DNA from: Terriglobia bacterium
GTDB lineage: Bacteria; Acidobacteriota; Terriglobia; Terriglobales; Acidobacteriaceae
Reading direction: 5' to 3'
NCBI GenBank assembly: GCA_020073465.1
Contig: JAIQFC010000017.1
Location: 1 to 64,000 of the forward strand
Length of the DNA: 64,000 nucleotides
The position numbers were made by a program, and so were the translations under genes. Shown piece by piece: positions 34,167 through 43,099 of the stretch. Below the pieces are notes generated by a model, which saw only the letters and a program-made list of their open reading frames with translations, had not been told where the DNA came from and did no database searches. The first letter of the stretch is position 1. Each line of letters starts with the position of its first letter.

Positions 34167-35321
34167 TTACTTCGCCGAAAACTTGAACACCGTCTTCGAC
34201 CGGAACGTCTCCCCCGGCTTCAAGATGGTCGACGGGAAGTCCGGATGATTCGGCGAGTCCGGGAAGTGCTGCGTTTCAAGGCAGAATCCGTAGCGCCGCT
34301 TGTAGACGTGCCCTTGCTTGCCGGTGACGGTGCCATCCAGAAAATTGCCGCTGTAGAACTGCACTCCCGGCTGGTCCGTCGAAACTTCCAAAACCCGCCC
34401 GCTGCCAGGCTCGTAAACGCGCGCGGCCAACTCCATCCCGCCGCCCTTGCGGCTGATCACAAAGTTGTGGTCGTACCCGTGGCCCAACGTCAACTGCTCG
34501 TAGTTGTCGTCGATGCGCGCGCCAATCTTCGTGGGCGTCGTAAAATCCATCGGCGTTCCCTTGACCGGACGAAGTTCGCCCGTCGGAATCAGGTTCTTAT
34601 CCACGGGAGTGAAGCGGTCCGCGTTCAGCATGACCTCGTGACCAAGAATGTCGCTTGTGCCCTCTCCGGCAAGATTGAAGTAACTGTGCTGGCTTACATT
34701 GAGCGGCGTGGCCTTGTCAGTCGTGGCTTCGTAGTCAATGACAAGTTCATTTGAGTCCGTAAGCGTGTACGTCACTTTGACCTTCAGATTCCCCGGGAAG
34801 CCTTCCTCGCCATCCTTGCTGAGATAGGTGAATGCCACACCGTTCTTGCCCTTGAGAGCTTCGTCTTCCCAGGTCACCTTGTCGAAGGTGCGCTTCACGC
34901 CGCCATGCAAAGTATTGGGTCCATCGTTCTTCGGCAACGTGTACGTCTTCCCATCGAAAGTGAAAGTGCCGTTGGCAATGCGGTTGGCATACCGTCCAAC
35001 CACCGCCCCGATGAACGGCGGATTGGGAATGTACCCCTCAAGCGTTTCGTGTCCCAGAACGATGTCAGCCAGCACGCCTTTGCGATCGGGGACGCGGAGC
35101 GACGTGATGATCCCGCCGTAGTTCATGGCCCGGATTTCGACACCGTGAGCATTCGTTAAGGTGTACAAGTTGACGGGCCTCCCCTCCCGCGTGCCAAAGG
35201 ATTGCTTGATGACTTGAGGTTTGTGTTTTGAAGAAGTTTCCTGTGCCGCAGAAAGTCCGCAAAGACCGAGCCACAGAAACAGAACGGTAACGTACACGGT
35301 CGCGAGGCGTCTTGGCATCAT
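34167..35321 (-). CDS. galM: Secreted aldose 1-epimerase (galactose mutarotase)
   Basis: The enzyme interconverts alpha and beta anomers of hexoses. The signal peptide (ATVYVTVLFLWLGLCGLSAA) suggests periplasmic action, unlike the cytoplasmic E. coli enzyme. Catalytic landmarks are intact: YANRIANGTF, NTLHGGVKRTFDK, NVSQHSYFNLAGEG (catalytic His) and PGVQFYSGNFLDG; the acid/base Glu is expected near the C-terminus in GFCLETQHFPDSPNHP. It is the last complete gene of a same-strand run malQ, MFS transporter, galM, fitting sugar or maltodextrin use. Confidence 0.92.
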   Translation of the reverse strand: MMPRRLATVYVTVLFLWLGLCGLSAAQETSSKHKPQVIKQSFGTREGRPVNLYTLTNAHGVEIRAMNYGGIITSLRVPDRKGVLADIVLGHETLEGYIPNPPFIGAVVGRYANRIANGTFTFDGKTYTLPKNDGPNTLHGGVKRTFDKVTWEDEALKGKNGVAFTYLSKDGEEGFPGNLKVKVTYTLTDSNELVIDYEATTDKATPLNVSQHSYFNLAGEGTSDILGHEVMLNADRFTPVDKNLIPTGELRPVKGTPMDFTTPTKIGARIDDNYEQLTLGHGYDHNFVISRKGGGMELAARVYEPGSGRVLEVSTDQPGVQFYSGNFLDGTVTGKQGHVYKRRYGFCLETQHFPDSPNHPDFPSTILKPGETFRSKTVFKFSAK

Positions 35322-35357
35322 GCCGAGCAGTTTACTACGAGAACGGGTCGCGTGGTT

Positions 35358-36716
35358 TCACTTGGCCGGAGCGGCACGAAAGTCTCCCGCCTGGACACTC
35401 CGCGCCACAAGCTCAGCCCCAGGATCGACCACCCGTTGCATCAACGCCGCGGCAATCGCCATGGAGAAGCCTCCCGCAACGACCGCGGCCATGCGGTTGT
35501 TGTGCAGGAGGTGCCCCATGATCCAGCCGAAAAATAGCGATGCCAGAATCTCGGGGATCACGATGAAGAAGTTGAAAATCCCCATGTAGACGCCGGTCTT
35601 CTCCGCAGGCAGAGAGCCCGCCAGCACCGCGTACGGCATGGACAGCGTGCTGGCCCAGGCCATTCCGACTCCCACCATGGTCAACAGCAGGAGCCACTGA
35701 TTGTGAATCACGGCCACTGAGATCAGTCCCAGAGCCCCGGACAGCAAGCAAAGGCTGTGAGTATTCTTGCGGCCCAGCGTGTGGGCGATCGCGGGAAGCA
35801 CGAACGAAAACGCAAAACAGACGGCGGAGTACACGCCAAAACAAACTCCGGCCCATTCCACTCCGGCGGTGTAGACGGGCGAGTTCTGGTCCGCCGCCCC
35901 GAAAACGTTGTGCGCGACGGCCACCGGAAAGTAAAGCCACATACAGAACAGGCCAAGCCAGGTGAAAAGCTGCACCGGGGCCAGTTGCCGCATGGTTCGC
36001 GGCATCCCGCCAATGGAATGGAATATCTCACGCGCATTGGCCAGGAGTCCTGCCTTCTCCGACTTCGCGCGGCGAAACGCCTCCATGTCCTCCGGTGGAT
36101 ATTCTTTTGTCGTCAGAATCGTCCACAGCACGGCGCCGAAGAATGCCGCCGCCCCTATGTAGAAAGAAAGTCGCACCGTGACCGGAATCGCTCCTTTGCC
36201 GCCCGCCGTTCGCGTCACATGGAACAGGTTCCCCAGAATCCACGGCAACACCGAGGCGACCACTGCCCCCAATCCAATGAAAAGGCTCTGCATGGCGAAG
36301 CCACGAGTGCGCTGGCTCTCCGGCAGCAGATCCGCCACGAACGCACGAAAGGGCTCCATGCTGATGTTGATGGACGCGTCCAGCACCCACAGCAACCCCG
36401 CGGCCATCCACAGGGCGGAGCTCTTCGGCATGACAATCAACGCCAGCGAGCTGAGAATCGCTCCCGTCAGAAAGTAGGGACGACGCCGTCCCAGCCATCC
36501 CCAGGTGCGATCGCTGGCGTGGCCGATAATCGGCTGCACAATGAGGCCCGTTAAAGGCGCGGCCAGCCACAGGATGGGAATCTGGTCGGCGCGAGCCCCC
36601 AGGTACTCGTAGATGGCGCTCATGTTGGCCATCTGCAGCCCCCAGCCAAACTGGATGCCAAGAAACCCGAAACTCATGTTCCAGATTTGCCAAAAACTGC
36701 GTTGCGGTTTGTCCAT
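35358..36716 (-). CDS. MFS sugar transporter (GPH/SLC45-like)
   Basis: An inner-membrane transporter of about 450 residues with 12 predicted helices. The segment [20 protein letters not shown] and the helix-2/3 loop [19 protein letters not shown] match bacterial maltose or sucrose carriers of the SLC45/GPH branch. The ATG at 36716 ([14 protein letters not shown]) is preferred to the ATG at 36758, which would add 14 glycine/basic residues. Position between malQ and galM makes an alpha-glucoside or maltose substrate likely, which is inference from context. Confidence 0.85.
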   Translation of the reverse strand: MDKPQRSFWQIWNMSFGFLGIQFGWGLQMANMSAIYEYLGARADQIPILWLAAPLTGLIVQPIIGHASDRTWGWLGRRRPYFLTGAILSSLALIVMPKSSALWMAAGLLWVLDASINISMEPFRAFVADLLPESQRTRGFAMQSLFIGLGAVVASVLPWILGNLFHVTRTAGGKGAIPVTVRLSFYIGAAAFFGAVLWTILTTKEYPPEDMEAFRRAKSEKAGLLANAREIFHSIGGMPRTMRQLAPVQLFTWLGLFCMWLYFPVAVAHNVFGAADQNSPVYTAGVEWAGVCFGVYSAVCFAFSFVLPAIAHTLGRKNTHSLCLLSGALGLISVAVIHNQWLLLLTMVGVGMAWASTLSMPYAVLAGSLPAEKTGVYMGIFNFFIVIPEILASLFFGWIMGHLLHNNRMAAVVAGGFSMAIAAALMQRVVDPGAELVARSVQAGDFRAAPAK

Positions 36717-36885
36717 AACTCTCTTTCCGCCGCCTGCCGCCATTCGTAGGAGGCTCATCCGAAGCTGGCCCGTGAACGCCTTCGCATTCGTGAACGCTTC
36801 GTATCAGGGCACGCCTTTCAGGCGTGCCGAAAAGATCGCCGAAATCAAGCGCCTTTAGGCGCTGCTGTCGCAATGTCCCGAACTT

Positions 36886-38409
36886 CTACCGATCGTACAT
36901 CCGATTCAACTCCAGCAGCCGTCCCGCCAGTTCCTCCGTCAGCGCGTCCGGCGGACATCGCCAGCGCCAGTTTCCACTCGGTGTCCCCGGCAGGTTCATC
37001 CGGGCCTGGCTGCCGAGTCCAAGAACATCTTGCATAGGAATCATCGCCGTGTTCGCCACCGAAGCCAGAATCGCTCGGATCATCACCCAATGAATCGGTT
37101 CGTCCCTGAAGCCGAGATACGCCCGCGTGAAAGCGTGTTCCTTGACCACGTCTTCCGGCGTACGAGTACTGTCAGCCCCTCCTTTGCTGCTCCACCAGCC
37201 AACCACGGTGTCGTTATCGTGCGTCCCGGTGTATACCACCAGATCCCGCCCGTAGTTGTGCGGACGGAAGCTCGGACCTTGTGGATCGTTTCCGAAGGCG
37301 AATTGCAGGATCGCCATCCCCGGAAACTCAAACTGGTGGCGGATCGCCTCCACCTCCGGCGTGATGACGCCCAGATTCTCCGCGATGATGGGAAGGTCGC
37401 CGAGTTCTGACTTCAGCGCCCCGAACAGGTCCGCGCCCGGACCCTTGACCCACTGCCCGTGGATCGCGGTGGTTTCGTGCGCGGGAATTTCCCAGTACGC
37501 CTCGAATCCGCGAAAGTGGTCGATCCTCACGATGTCGTACAAACGCAGTGCCGCCCGAAAGCGCTCCACCCACCACCGGTAACCGGTCTCCTTCATCAGC
37601 GCCCAGTTGTAGATCGGATTCCCCCAGAGCTGTCCCGTAGCGCTGAAGTAATCAGGCGGCACCCCCGACATCCTCGCGGGATTTCCCCGCGCATCCAGCA
37701 GGAAGAATTCGCGATGGGCCCACACATCTGCGCTGTCGTGCGCGACATAGATCGGAACATCGCCGATGATCTGGATGCCGCGCCCATGCGCGTAGTCCCG
37801 AAGCTTCTGCCATTGCCGCGAGAACTCATACTGCCAGTACTTGTGGACGTCAATCTCGGTGGCGAGCCGGACACTCCACTGCCGGAGCGCATCAGGGGTT
37901 CGACTGGCAATATCAGCTGGCCACCGCGTCCAGGCGACGAGTTCATGCGCGTCTTTGCACGCCATGAACAGGGCAAAGTCATCGAGCCAGTCAGCATTGG
38001 CCTGGCAGAATTCCTCGAACTGTCGGCGCTCTGTGGTCCCGGCTGACTCCAGGAAGCGCTCCGCTGCGCGTTGCAGCAGCGGGAACTTCGACACAATCAC
38101 CCGGCCGTAGTCCACGTTCTCGGCGGGGACAGTTGGGGCAACCTTCAAATCGGTCTTGTTGAGGATTCCGCGTTCGACGAGTGCATCCAGATTGATCAGC
38201 AACGGATTGCCGGCACTCGCCGAAAAACACTGGAACGGTGAATCTCCGTATCCCGTTGGGTTCAAAGGCAGGACTTGCCAGAGCTTATGGCCGGCCGCAT
38301 GGAGGAAGTCGACAAAGCGGTGAGCCTCGCGACCCAGGTCTCCAATCCCGTGTGGACCGGGCAGCGACGTCGGGTGAAGCAGGATTCCGCTGGCCCGCGG
38401 GAATTTCAT
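36886..38409 (-). CDS. malQ: 4-alpha-glucanotransferase (amylomaltase)
   Basis: MalQ transfers alpha-1,4-glucan segments between maltodextrins, releasing glucose. The GH77 motifs are clear: SGILLHPTSLPGPHGIGDLG at the start, GDVPIYVAHDSADVW, the nucleophile region VRIDHFRGFEAYW (Asp), the acid/base region LPIIAENLGVITPEV (Glu) and YTGTHDNDTVVGW (Asp). The length of about 507 residues is usual for the bacterial short form. The ATG at 38409 (MKFPRASG) is taken as start; GTG three codons upstream is possible. It is first in the malQ-MFS-galM run. Confidence 0.94.
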   Translation of the reverse strand: MKFPRASGILLHPTSLPGPHGIGDLGREAHRFVDFLHAAGHKLWQVLPLNPTGYGDSPFQCFSASAGNPLLINLDALVERGILNKTDLKVAPTVPAENVDYGRVIVSKFPLLQRAAERFLESAGTTERRQFEEFCQANADWLDDFALFMACKDAHELVAWTRWPADIASRTPDALRQWSVRLATEIDVHKYWQYEFSRQWQKLRDYAHGRGIQIIGDVPIYVAHDSADVWAHREFFLLDARGNPARMSGVPPDYFSATGQLWGNPIYNWALMKETGYRWWVERFRAALRLYDIVRIDHFRGFEAYWEIPAHETTAIHGQWVKGPGADLFGALKSELGDLPIIAENLGVITPEVEAIRHQFEFPGMAILQFAFGNDPQGPSFRPHNYGRDLVVYTGTHDNDTVVGWWSSKGGADSTRTPEDVVKEHAFTRAYLGFRDEPIHWVMIRAILASVANTAMIPMQDVLGLGSQARMNLPGTPSGNWRWRCPPDALTEELAGRLLELNRMYDR

Positions 38410-38759
38410 GACGCCCAAGATAGAACTTCAACCCTGGAACAGCAAGCTTTGCCCTGACTTCCGCGGCGTCTAGCGCAACAAACTTGGCAGTGGAGCAACT
38501 CGGATTCCGGCGAAATTGACCATGACGGGCGTCGTCCTGAGCGAAGCCGTTTTTCAGGCGGAGCGAAGGATCTCGCGCGCATCGCCACGGTGGCCTCGAA
38601 GCCCACTGCCGCCCTGTTTCCCCTCAGGATCACAACCATGCGTGAGTTCGATCACAGTCTCCGCTGAAGACTGATGATATTTAACGCCAATCCTTTTGCT
38701 CGAAGAAGGCTGCGCCTCATCTTTCGGCGCGACCGTCCAACTCCCGGGAGGATGACTCT
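38410..38759. other. Divergent control region between malQ and the hydrogenase operon, with 57-bp repeat copy 3
   Basis: No gene is seen. A copy of the 57-bp dispersed repeat lies at 38527-38583 (TTTTCAGGCGGAGCGAAGGA central part, then CTCGCGCGCATC). A good ribosome-binding site, GGGAGGA, precedes the hydrogenase start by seven or eight bases. I found no -24/-12 sigma-54 box by eye between the repeat and 38760. Confidence 0.75.
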
Positions 38760-39881
38760 ATGTTTCCGTCAAACGAGTCGTTCGTTGGGGCCCTGCAAAA
38801 AAAAGGTGTAAACCGCCGCCGCTTCATCAAGTTCTGTGCCGCCATGACTGCGACCTTGGCCCTCCCCCCGCGTTATGTGGCCCAAGTGGCGTCGGCCCTG
38901 GAAAAGGCCAAGAAGCCCGTGCTGGTCTGGCTGCAGTTCCAGGACTGCGCCGGTAATTCCGAGTCGATCCTGCGCTCCAGCCACCCCTCGGTGCTGGAAG
39001 TCGTGCTTGATCTCCTCTCCTGGGAGTACCACGAAATCATCATGGCGGGAGCCGGCCACCAGGCCGAAGCTGCGCTCGAACGCGTGGTCAAGGAAGAGAA
39101 GGGCAAATACCTGGCAGTGGTGGAAGGCGCCATCCCCTTGGCCGATGACGGAGTGTATTGCACCGTCTCCGGCAAGACCGCACTCGACATCGCCCGGCGA
39201 GTTTGCAGCAACGCCGCAGCCACCATCGCTGCTGGCGCCTGCGCCTGGGATGGAGGCTTGGTCGCGGCGGCTCCGAATCCCACCGGAGCCGTAGGCATCT
39301 CCGAAGCCGTACCCGAAGCCAAAGTGATCAACCTCGGCGGCTGCCCCCAGAATCCTGCCAACACCGCTGCCGTGCTGGTCCACTACTTGACTTTCGGCGA
39401 ATTGCCGGCTGTCGACCAGTACAACCGCCCGCTCTTTGCCTACGGGCGCATCATCCACGACCAGTGCGAGCGCCGCGCTCATTACGATGCCGGCCGCTAC
39501 GTGCAGGAGTGGGGCGACGAAGGTCACCGCCGTGGATACTGCCTCTACAAGATGGGCTGCAAAGGGCCGCAGGCGACCTACAACTGCCCCTCGGTGCGCT
39601 GGAACGACGGCACCAGTTGGCCGGTCAAGTCCGGCCACGGCTGCATCGCCTGTGCCTCCCACCGTTTCTGGGACACCCGTTCACCTTTCTACGACCGCTT
39701 GCCTTCGGTTCCCGGATTCGGCGCCGATGTTACAGCCGGCCAGATAGGAATGGGCGTGACCGCCGCGGTCGCGGGCGCCACCATCGTGCATGGAATCGCC
39801 AGCGCCGTTCGTGACCGGATGCGAACGCCTCCCGGCGCTTCCACGCCACCGGCAACACGTGGGCCCGCAGAGAAAAATTAG
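38760..39881 (+). CDS. hyaA: [NiFe]-hydrogenase small subunit with altered proximal cluster
   Basis: The electron-transfer subunit of a group 1 uptake hydrogenase. A Tat signal (NRRRFIKF, residues 18-25) directs the folded dimer to the periplasm, and a C-terminal helix (about 327-350) anchors it. Distal-cluster ligands His233, Cys236, Cys261 and Cys267 and medial-cluster ligands Cys276, Cys295 and Cys298 are present. For the proximal cluster Cys63, Cys161 and Cys195 are found, but the fourth ligand, usually CxGC, is Asn66 (CAGNSES). Asp164 lies three residues after Cys161 where HyaA has Trp. Three-Cys/one-Asp proximal clusters are established for actinobacterial-type (group 1h) enzymes, so this may be a natural oxygen-tolerance variant. 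Confidence 0.92.
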   Translation: MFPSNESFVGALQKKGVNRRRFIKFCAAMTATLALPPRYVAQVASALEKAKKPVLVWLQFQDCAGNSESILRSSHPSVLEVVLDLLSWEYHEIIMAGAGHQAEAALERVVKEEKGKYLAVVEGAIPLADDGVYCTVSGKTALDIARRVCSNAAATIAAGACAWDGGLVAAAPNPTGAVGISEAVPEAKVINLGGCPQNPANTAAVLVHYLTFGELPAVDQYNRPLFAYGRIIHDQCERRAHYDAGRYVQEWGDEGHRRGYCLYKMGCKGPQATYNCPSVRWNDGTSWPVKSGHGCIACASHRFWDTRSPFYDRLPSVPGFGADVTAGQIGMGVTAAVAGATIVHGIASAVRDRMRTPPGASTPPATRGPAEKN

Positions 39882-39895
39882 CCCAGGAGGCGCGT

Positions 39896-41608
39896 ATGGC
39901 ACGCATCGTAGTCGATCCCGTAACCCGCATCGAAGGCCACCTCCGCATCGAAGCCGAAGTCAACGGCGGAGCAGTCACCGACGCTTGGAGTTCCGGAACC
40001 ATGTTCCGCGGAATCGAACTGATTCTCCGCGGCCGCGATCCCCGCGAGGCCTGGATCTGGACCCAGCGCATCTGCGGCGTCTGCACCACCGTTCACGCGC
40101 TGACCTCGGTGCGCGCCGTCGAAGACGCGCTTGGCATCGAGGTCCCGGCCAACGCGAACCTCATCCGCAACATCATCGCCGCCAGCCAGTACGTGCAGGA
40201 TCACGTGATCCACTTCTACCATCTGCACGCCCTGGATTGGGTCGACGTTACGCTCGCGCTCAAGGCCGATCCTGCGAAGACCTCGCAACTTGCGGAGTCG
40301 ATCTCCCCCTGGCCGAAATCCAGCCGTGCCTACTTCAAAGGCATTCAGGATCGCGTCAAAGCGCTGGTCGAAAGCAAGCAGTTGAGCCTGTTCAGCAGCG
40401 GCTATTGGGGACATCCTGCTTACCATTTGCCGCCGGAGGCCAACCTGATGGCCGTGGCGCACTACATCGAAGCGCTCGAGTTCCAGAAAGACTACATCCG
40501 TATCCACGCCGTGCTCGGAGGCAAGAACCCTCACTTGCAGACCTACCTCGTCGGCGGAATGGCCGCCTCCATGGACCCGAACGAGCCCGGTGCAACCATC
40601 AACGACGAGCGAATCACGTTCCTCGCCGAACTGGCCAGCAAGGCGCAGGCTTTCGTCGACCAGGTTTATGTCCCCGATGTGCTCGCGGTCGCGAGCTTCT
40701 ATCGTGACTGGTTCGGGCGCGGTGAAGGTCTCGGCAACTTCCTGTCGTATGGCGACTATCCGCTGGGAGGCGTCAAGGATTCCACGCGTTTCTACCTGCA
40801 GCGTGGCGCGATCTTCAACCACGATCTCTCGAAGGTCCATCCCGTCGATCCCGCCAACGTCACGGAATACGTGACCCACTCCTGGTATCAGTACGCCGAC
40901 GGAGATCAGAACGCGAAGCATCCCTACCAGGGCGAGACCAGCCCGAAGTACACCGGGCCCAAGCCCCCCTTCGAGCATCTGGAGGTCGACCAGAAATATT
41001 CCTGGCTCAAGGCCCCGCGCTACCAGGATCACCCGATGGAGGTCGGTCCACTGTCGCGCATGCTGGTCGCCTATGCCTCCGGCCATTCGGAAGTGAAGGC
41101 TGCCGTCGACGGTGTTCTGGCCAAGCTCAACGCGCCCGCAACAGCTCTGTTCTCAACCCTGGGACGCATTGCCGCTCGCGCCATCGAAGCCCACGTGATG
41201 GCTGGACAAGTCAGCAAGTGGGTGGCGGAACTCGGCGAGAAGCTGGGCCACGGAGACCTGCGCATTCACAACGGCGACAAATGGGATCCCGACACCTGGC
41301 CCAAGGAAGCCCAAGGCTTCGGCTTCCACGAAGCGCCTCGCGGCTCTCTCGGCCACTGGGTCCACATCGAAGACAAGAAGATCAAGAACTATCAATGTGT
41401 GGTACCCACGACCTGGAACGCCGGACCGCGCGACGCCAAGGGACAACGCGGCGCCTATGAAGCATCGCTGCTCAAGACTCCGATCGCCGATCCCGAACGT
41501 CCGGTGGAGATCCTGCGCACCGTGCATTCGTTCGATCCCTGCCTGGCCTGTGCGGTGCACGTCGTCGACGCTCAAGGACGCCGTTACGCGCAACTCAAAG
41601 CAAGTTGA
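39896..41608 (+). CDS. hyaB: [NiFe]-hydrogenase large subunit
   Basis: The catalytic subunit that splits H2 at the NiFe(CN)2CO centre. The N-terminal L1 motif RICGVCTTVHA supplies Cys60 and Cys63, and the C-terminal L2 motif DPCLACAVH supplies Cys549 and Cys552. The 15 residues after His555 (VVDAQGRRYAQLKAS) are the extension removed by the maturation endopeptidase encoded downstream. Other group 1 landmarks: DPVTRIEGHLRIE at the start and HAVLGGKNPHLQTYLVGG in the middle. It starts 14 bases after hyaA with a GGAGG site. At 570 residues it is of normal length. Confidence 0.96.
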   Translation: MARIVVDPVTRIEGHLRIEAEVNGGAVTDAWSSGTMFRGIELILRGRDPREAWIWTQRICGVCTTVHALTSVRAVEDALGIEVPANANLIRNIIAASQYVQDHVIHFYHLHALDWVDVTLALKADPAKTSQLAESISPWPKSSRAYFKGIQDRVKALVESKQLSLFSSGYWGHPAYHLPPEANLMAVAHYIEALEFQKDYIRIHAVLGGKNPHLQTYLVGGMAASMDPNEPGATINDERITFLAELASKAQAFVDQVYVPDVLAVASFYRDWFGRGEGLGNFLSYGDYPLGGVKDSTRFYLQRGAIFNHDLSKVHPVDPANVTEYVTHSWYQYADGDQNAKHPYQGETSPKYTGPKPPFEHLEVDQKYSWLKAPRYQDHPMEVGPLSRMLVAYASGHSEVKAAVDGVLAKLNAPATALFSTLGRIAARAIEAHVMAGQVSKWVAELGEKLGHGDLRIHNGDKWDPDTWPKEAQGFGFHEAPRGSLGHWVHIEDKKIKNYQCVVPTTWNAGPRDAKGQRGAYEASLLKTPIADPERPVEILRTVHSFDPCLACAVHVVDAQGRRYAQLKAS

Positions 41609-41656
41609 GTTTCGGCATCGGTGAGCCGTTCGGAACAGCTGGAAAGGAGGCCCACA

Positions 41657-42391
41657 ATGAGTGACCTCAGAGCATACGCGTGGAGCGAGGCGCACAAGCC
41701 TGATCCCGCTTCGGCTCCGGTGCGCGTCTACGTCTGGGAGCTGCCCGTGCGTGTCTCCCATTGGTTCATTTTTCTGCCCATTGTCGTCCTCTCCTTCACT
41801 GGCTACTACATGCACAACCCCTTCATCGTAGCCAGGAGCAGCACCCAGTTTCTGATGGCGACGATGCGCTTCATTCACCTGGTCTCCGGTTCCGTCTTTA
41901 TCGCTGCGTTCATCCTGCGCATGTACTGGTTCTTCGTTGGAAATCACTGGTCGAGCTGGCGCTCATTCTGGCCCATCCGGCGCCGGCAGTGGCGAGGCAT
42001 GGGCAACATGGTCGCGTACTACAGTTTTCTGAAGAAGGACTTGGTGCACCACGTCGGCCACAACGCCCTGGCCGCCGTGACCTACCTTCTCATGTTTACG
42101 CTGATGCTGATCGAGATCATCACCGGCCTGACGCTCTACACGCACGTCCGCGGACCATGGCTGCTGGCGCCGCTCTTCAGCTGGATCCCGCGGGTCATCG
42201 ACATTCAAAACCTGCGGCTCATCCATTTCTGCATCATGTTCTCCTTCTTCGCCTTCGTCATTCATCACGTCTACAGCGCGGTGCTGGTTTCCTGGGAAGA
42301 GCGCAACGGCCTGATCGAAAGCATCTTCACGGGATACAAATTCGTCCCCCGCGACGAACTCGAAGAAGAATCGTCTTGGCAGGGCAAGTGA
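41657..42391 (+). CDS. hyaC: Hydrogenase cytochrome b subunit
   Basis: The membrane subunit that passes hydrogenase electrons to quinone through two b haems. The start LPVRVSHWFIFLPIVVLSF, with the His of helix 1, is typical of HyaC/HupC. Further helices carry MRFIHLVSGSVFIAAFILRM, HHVGHNALAAVTYLLMFTLM and LRLIHFCIMFSFFAFVIHHV, supplying the other haem-ligand histidines. The ATG at 41657 has a strong AAAGGAGG site nine bases upstream; an alternative in-frame start at 41621 lacks one. The stop overlaps the hyaD start (TGATG), so the operon is translationally coupled. Confidence 0.95.
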   Translation: MSDLRAYAWSEAHKPDPASAPVRVYVWELPVRVSHWFIFLPIVVLSFTGYYMHNPFIVARSSTQFLMATMRFIHLVSGSVFIAAFILRMYWFFVGNHWSSWRSFWPIRRRQWRGMGNMVAYYSFLKKDLVHHVGHNALAAVTYLLMFTLMLIEIITGLTLYTHVRGPWLLAPLFSWIPRVIDIQNLRLIHFCIMFSFFAFVIHHVYSAVLVSWEERNGLIESIFTGYKFVPRDELEEESSWQGK

Positions 42392-42900
42392 TGCAGACTG
42401 TGTCATCCATGAGTGAGCCAGCCAAAGTCGTCGTGCTCGGCTTGGGCAACATCCTGCACTCCGATGACGGAGTGGGCCCTCAGGCGATCGACAAATTGCG
42501 TCAGGACCCCAGAGTCCCCAAGGATGTGAGTTTGATCGAGGGCGGCACGTTAGGACTGGAATTGCTGTCCTACATCTGGGACTGCACCCACCTGCTCGTG
42601 CTCGACGCGGTGGATGTGGGAAAGCCTCCCGGGACCCTGGTCCGATTGTCGGGTGAAGAGTTGAACGGACTGCCCGGCAACAGCAGCGTTCATCAGCTGG
42701 GGGTCTCCGACTTGCTGGTTGCCTTGAGAGTTCTGGCCAAACAGCCGCCCCAGGTAGCACTGCTGGGGGTGCAGCCGGCAAGCACAGATTGGGGAACCGA
42801 TCTGTCGCCAGACGTTTCGGCCGCTATGAATTCGCTCCTCGATTTTGCAGTCGAGGAATTGCGATGCCAACTCAACAGTGACGCGGGAGCAGCTGCCTGA
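42391..42900 (+). CDS. hyaD: Hydrogenase maturation endopeptidase
   Basis: A HyaD/HupD-type protease that trims the C-terminal extension of the large subunit after nickel insertion. The signature VVLGLGNILHSDDGVGP (with the Ni-sensing acidic residue) and the second acidic region LLVLDAVDVGKPPG are present, and His in SSVHQLGVSDLL fits the third ligand. The product is 169 residues, normal for the family. It is the last gene of the hydrogenase operon. No hypA-F genes are within the window, so general maturation must be encoded elsewhere. Confidence 0.93.
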   Translation: MQTVSSMSEPAKVVVLGLGNILHSDDGVGPQAIDKLRQDPRVPKDVSLIEGGTLGLELLSYIWDCTHLLVLDAVDVGKPPGTLVRLSGEELNGLPGNSSVHQLGVSDLLVALRVLAKQPPQVALLGVQPASTDWGTDLSPDVSAAMNSLLDFAVEELRCQLNSDAGAAA

Positions 42901-42973
42901 CCGGCGAAGAACGCGCTCTCGAGTCTGCCCCTGAGGGCCTGCGACTTCTGCGCTGACACCCACGACTCTAGTT

Positions 42974-43045
42974 TTGAAAGGCCGCGGCTTCAAGCCGCGC
43001 CGTAAGTGTCACGAAATCGACCGCGGCTTTAGCCGCTGAGAAGTC
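42974..43045. repeat. GCGGCTTCAAGCCGC palindromic repeat pair
   Basis: CCGCGGCTTCAAGCCGCG and, 40 bases on, CCGCGGCTTTAGCCGC followed by TGAG. The second matches the GGCTTYAGCCGCTGAG family also seen near 13830, 29034, 45590 and 63495. It lies between the convergent hyaD and anti-sigma genes and can form hairpins on both strands, so it may act as a shared terminator. Confidence 0.7.
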
Positions 43046-43099
43046 GCTTCAGATGCTATCGCCGATCCATGCTTGGCCTCGCCCCCCTCAACAGGCTTT

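Noticed and set aside
39878-41086. A 402-codon minus-strand open frame
   Set aside because: It is antisense to the hydrogenase large subunit and has no recognisable domain.
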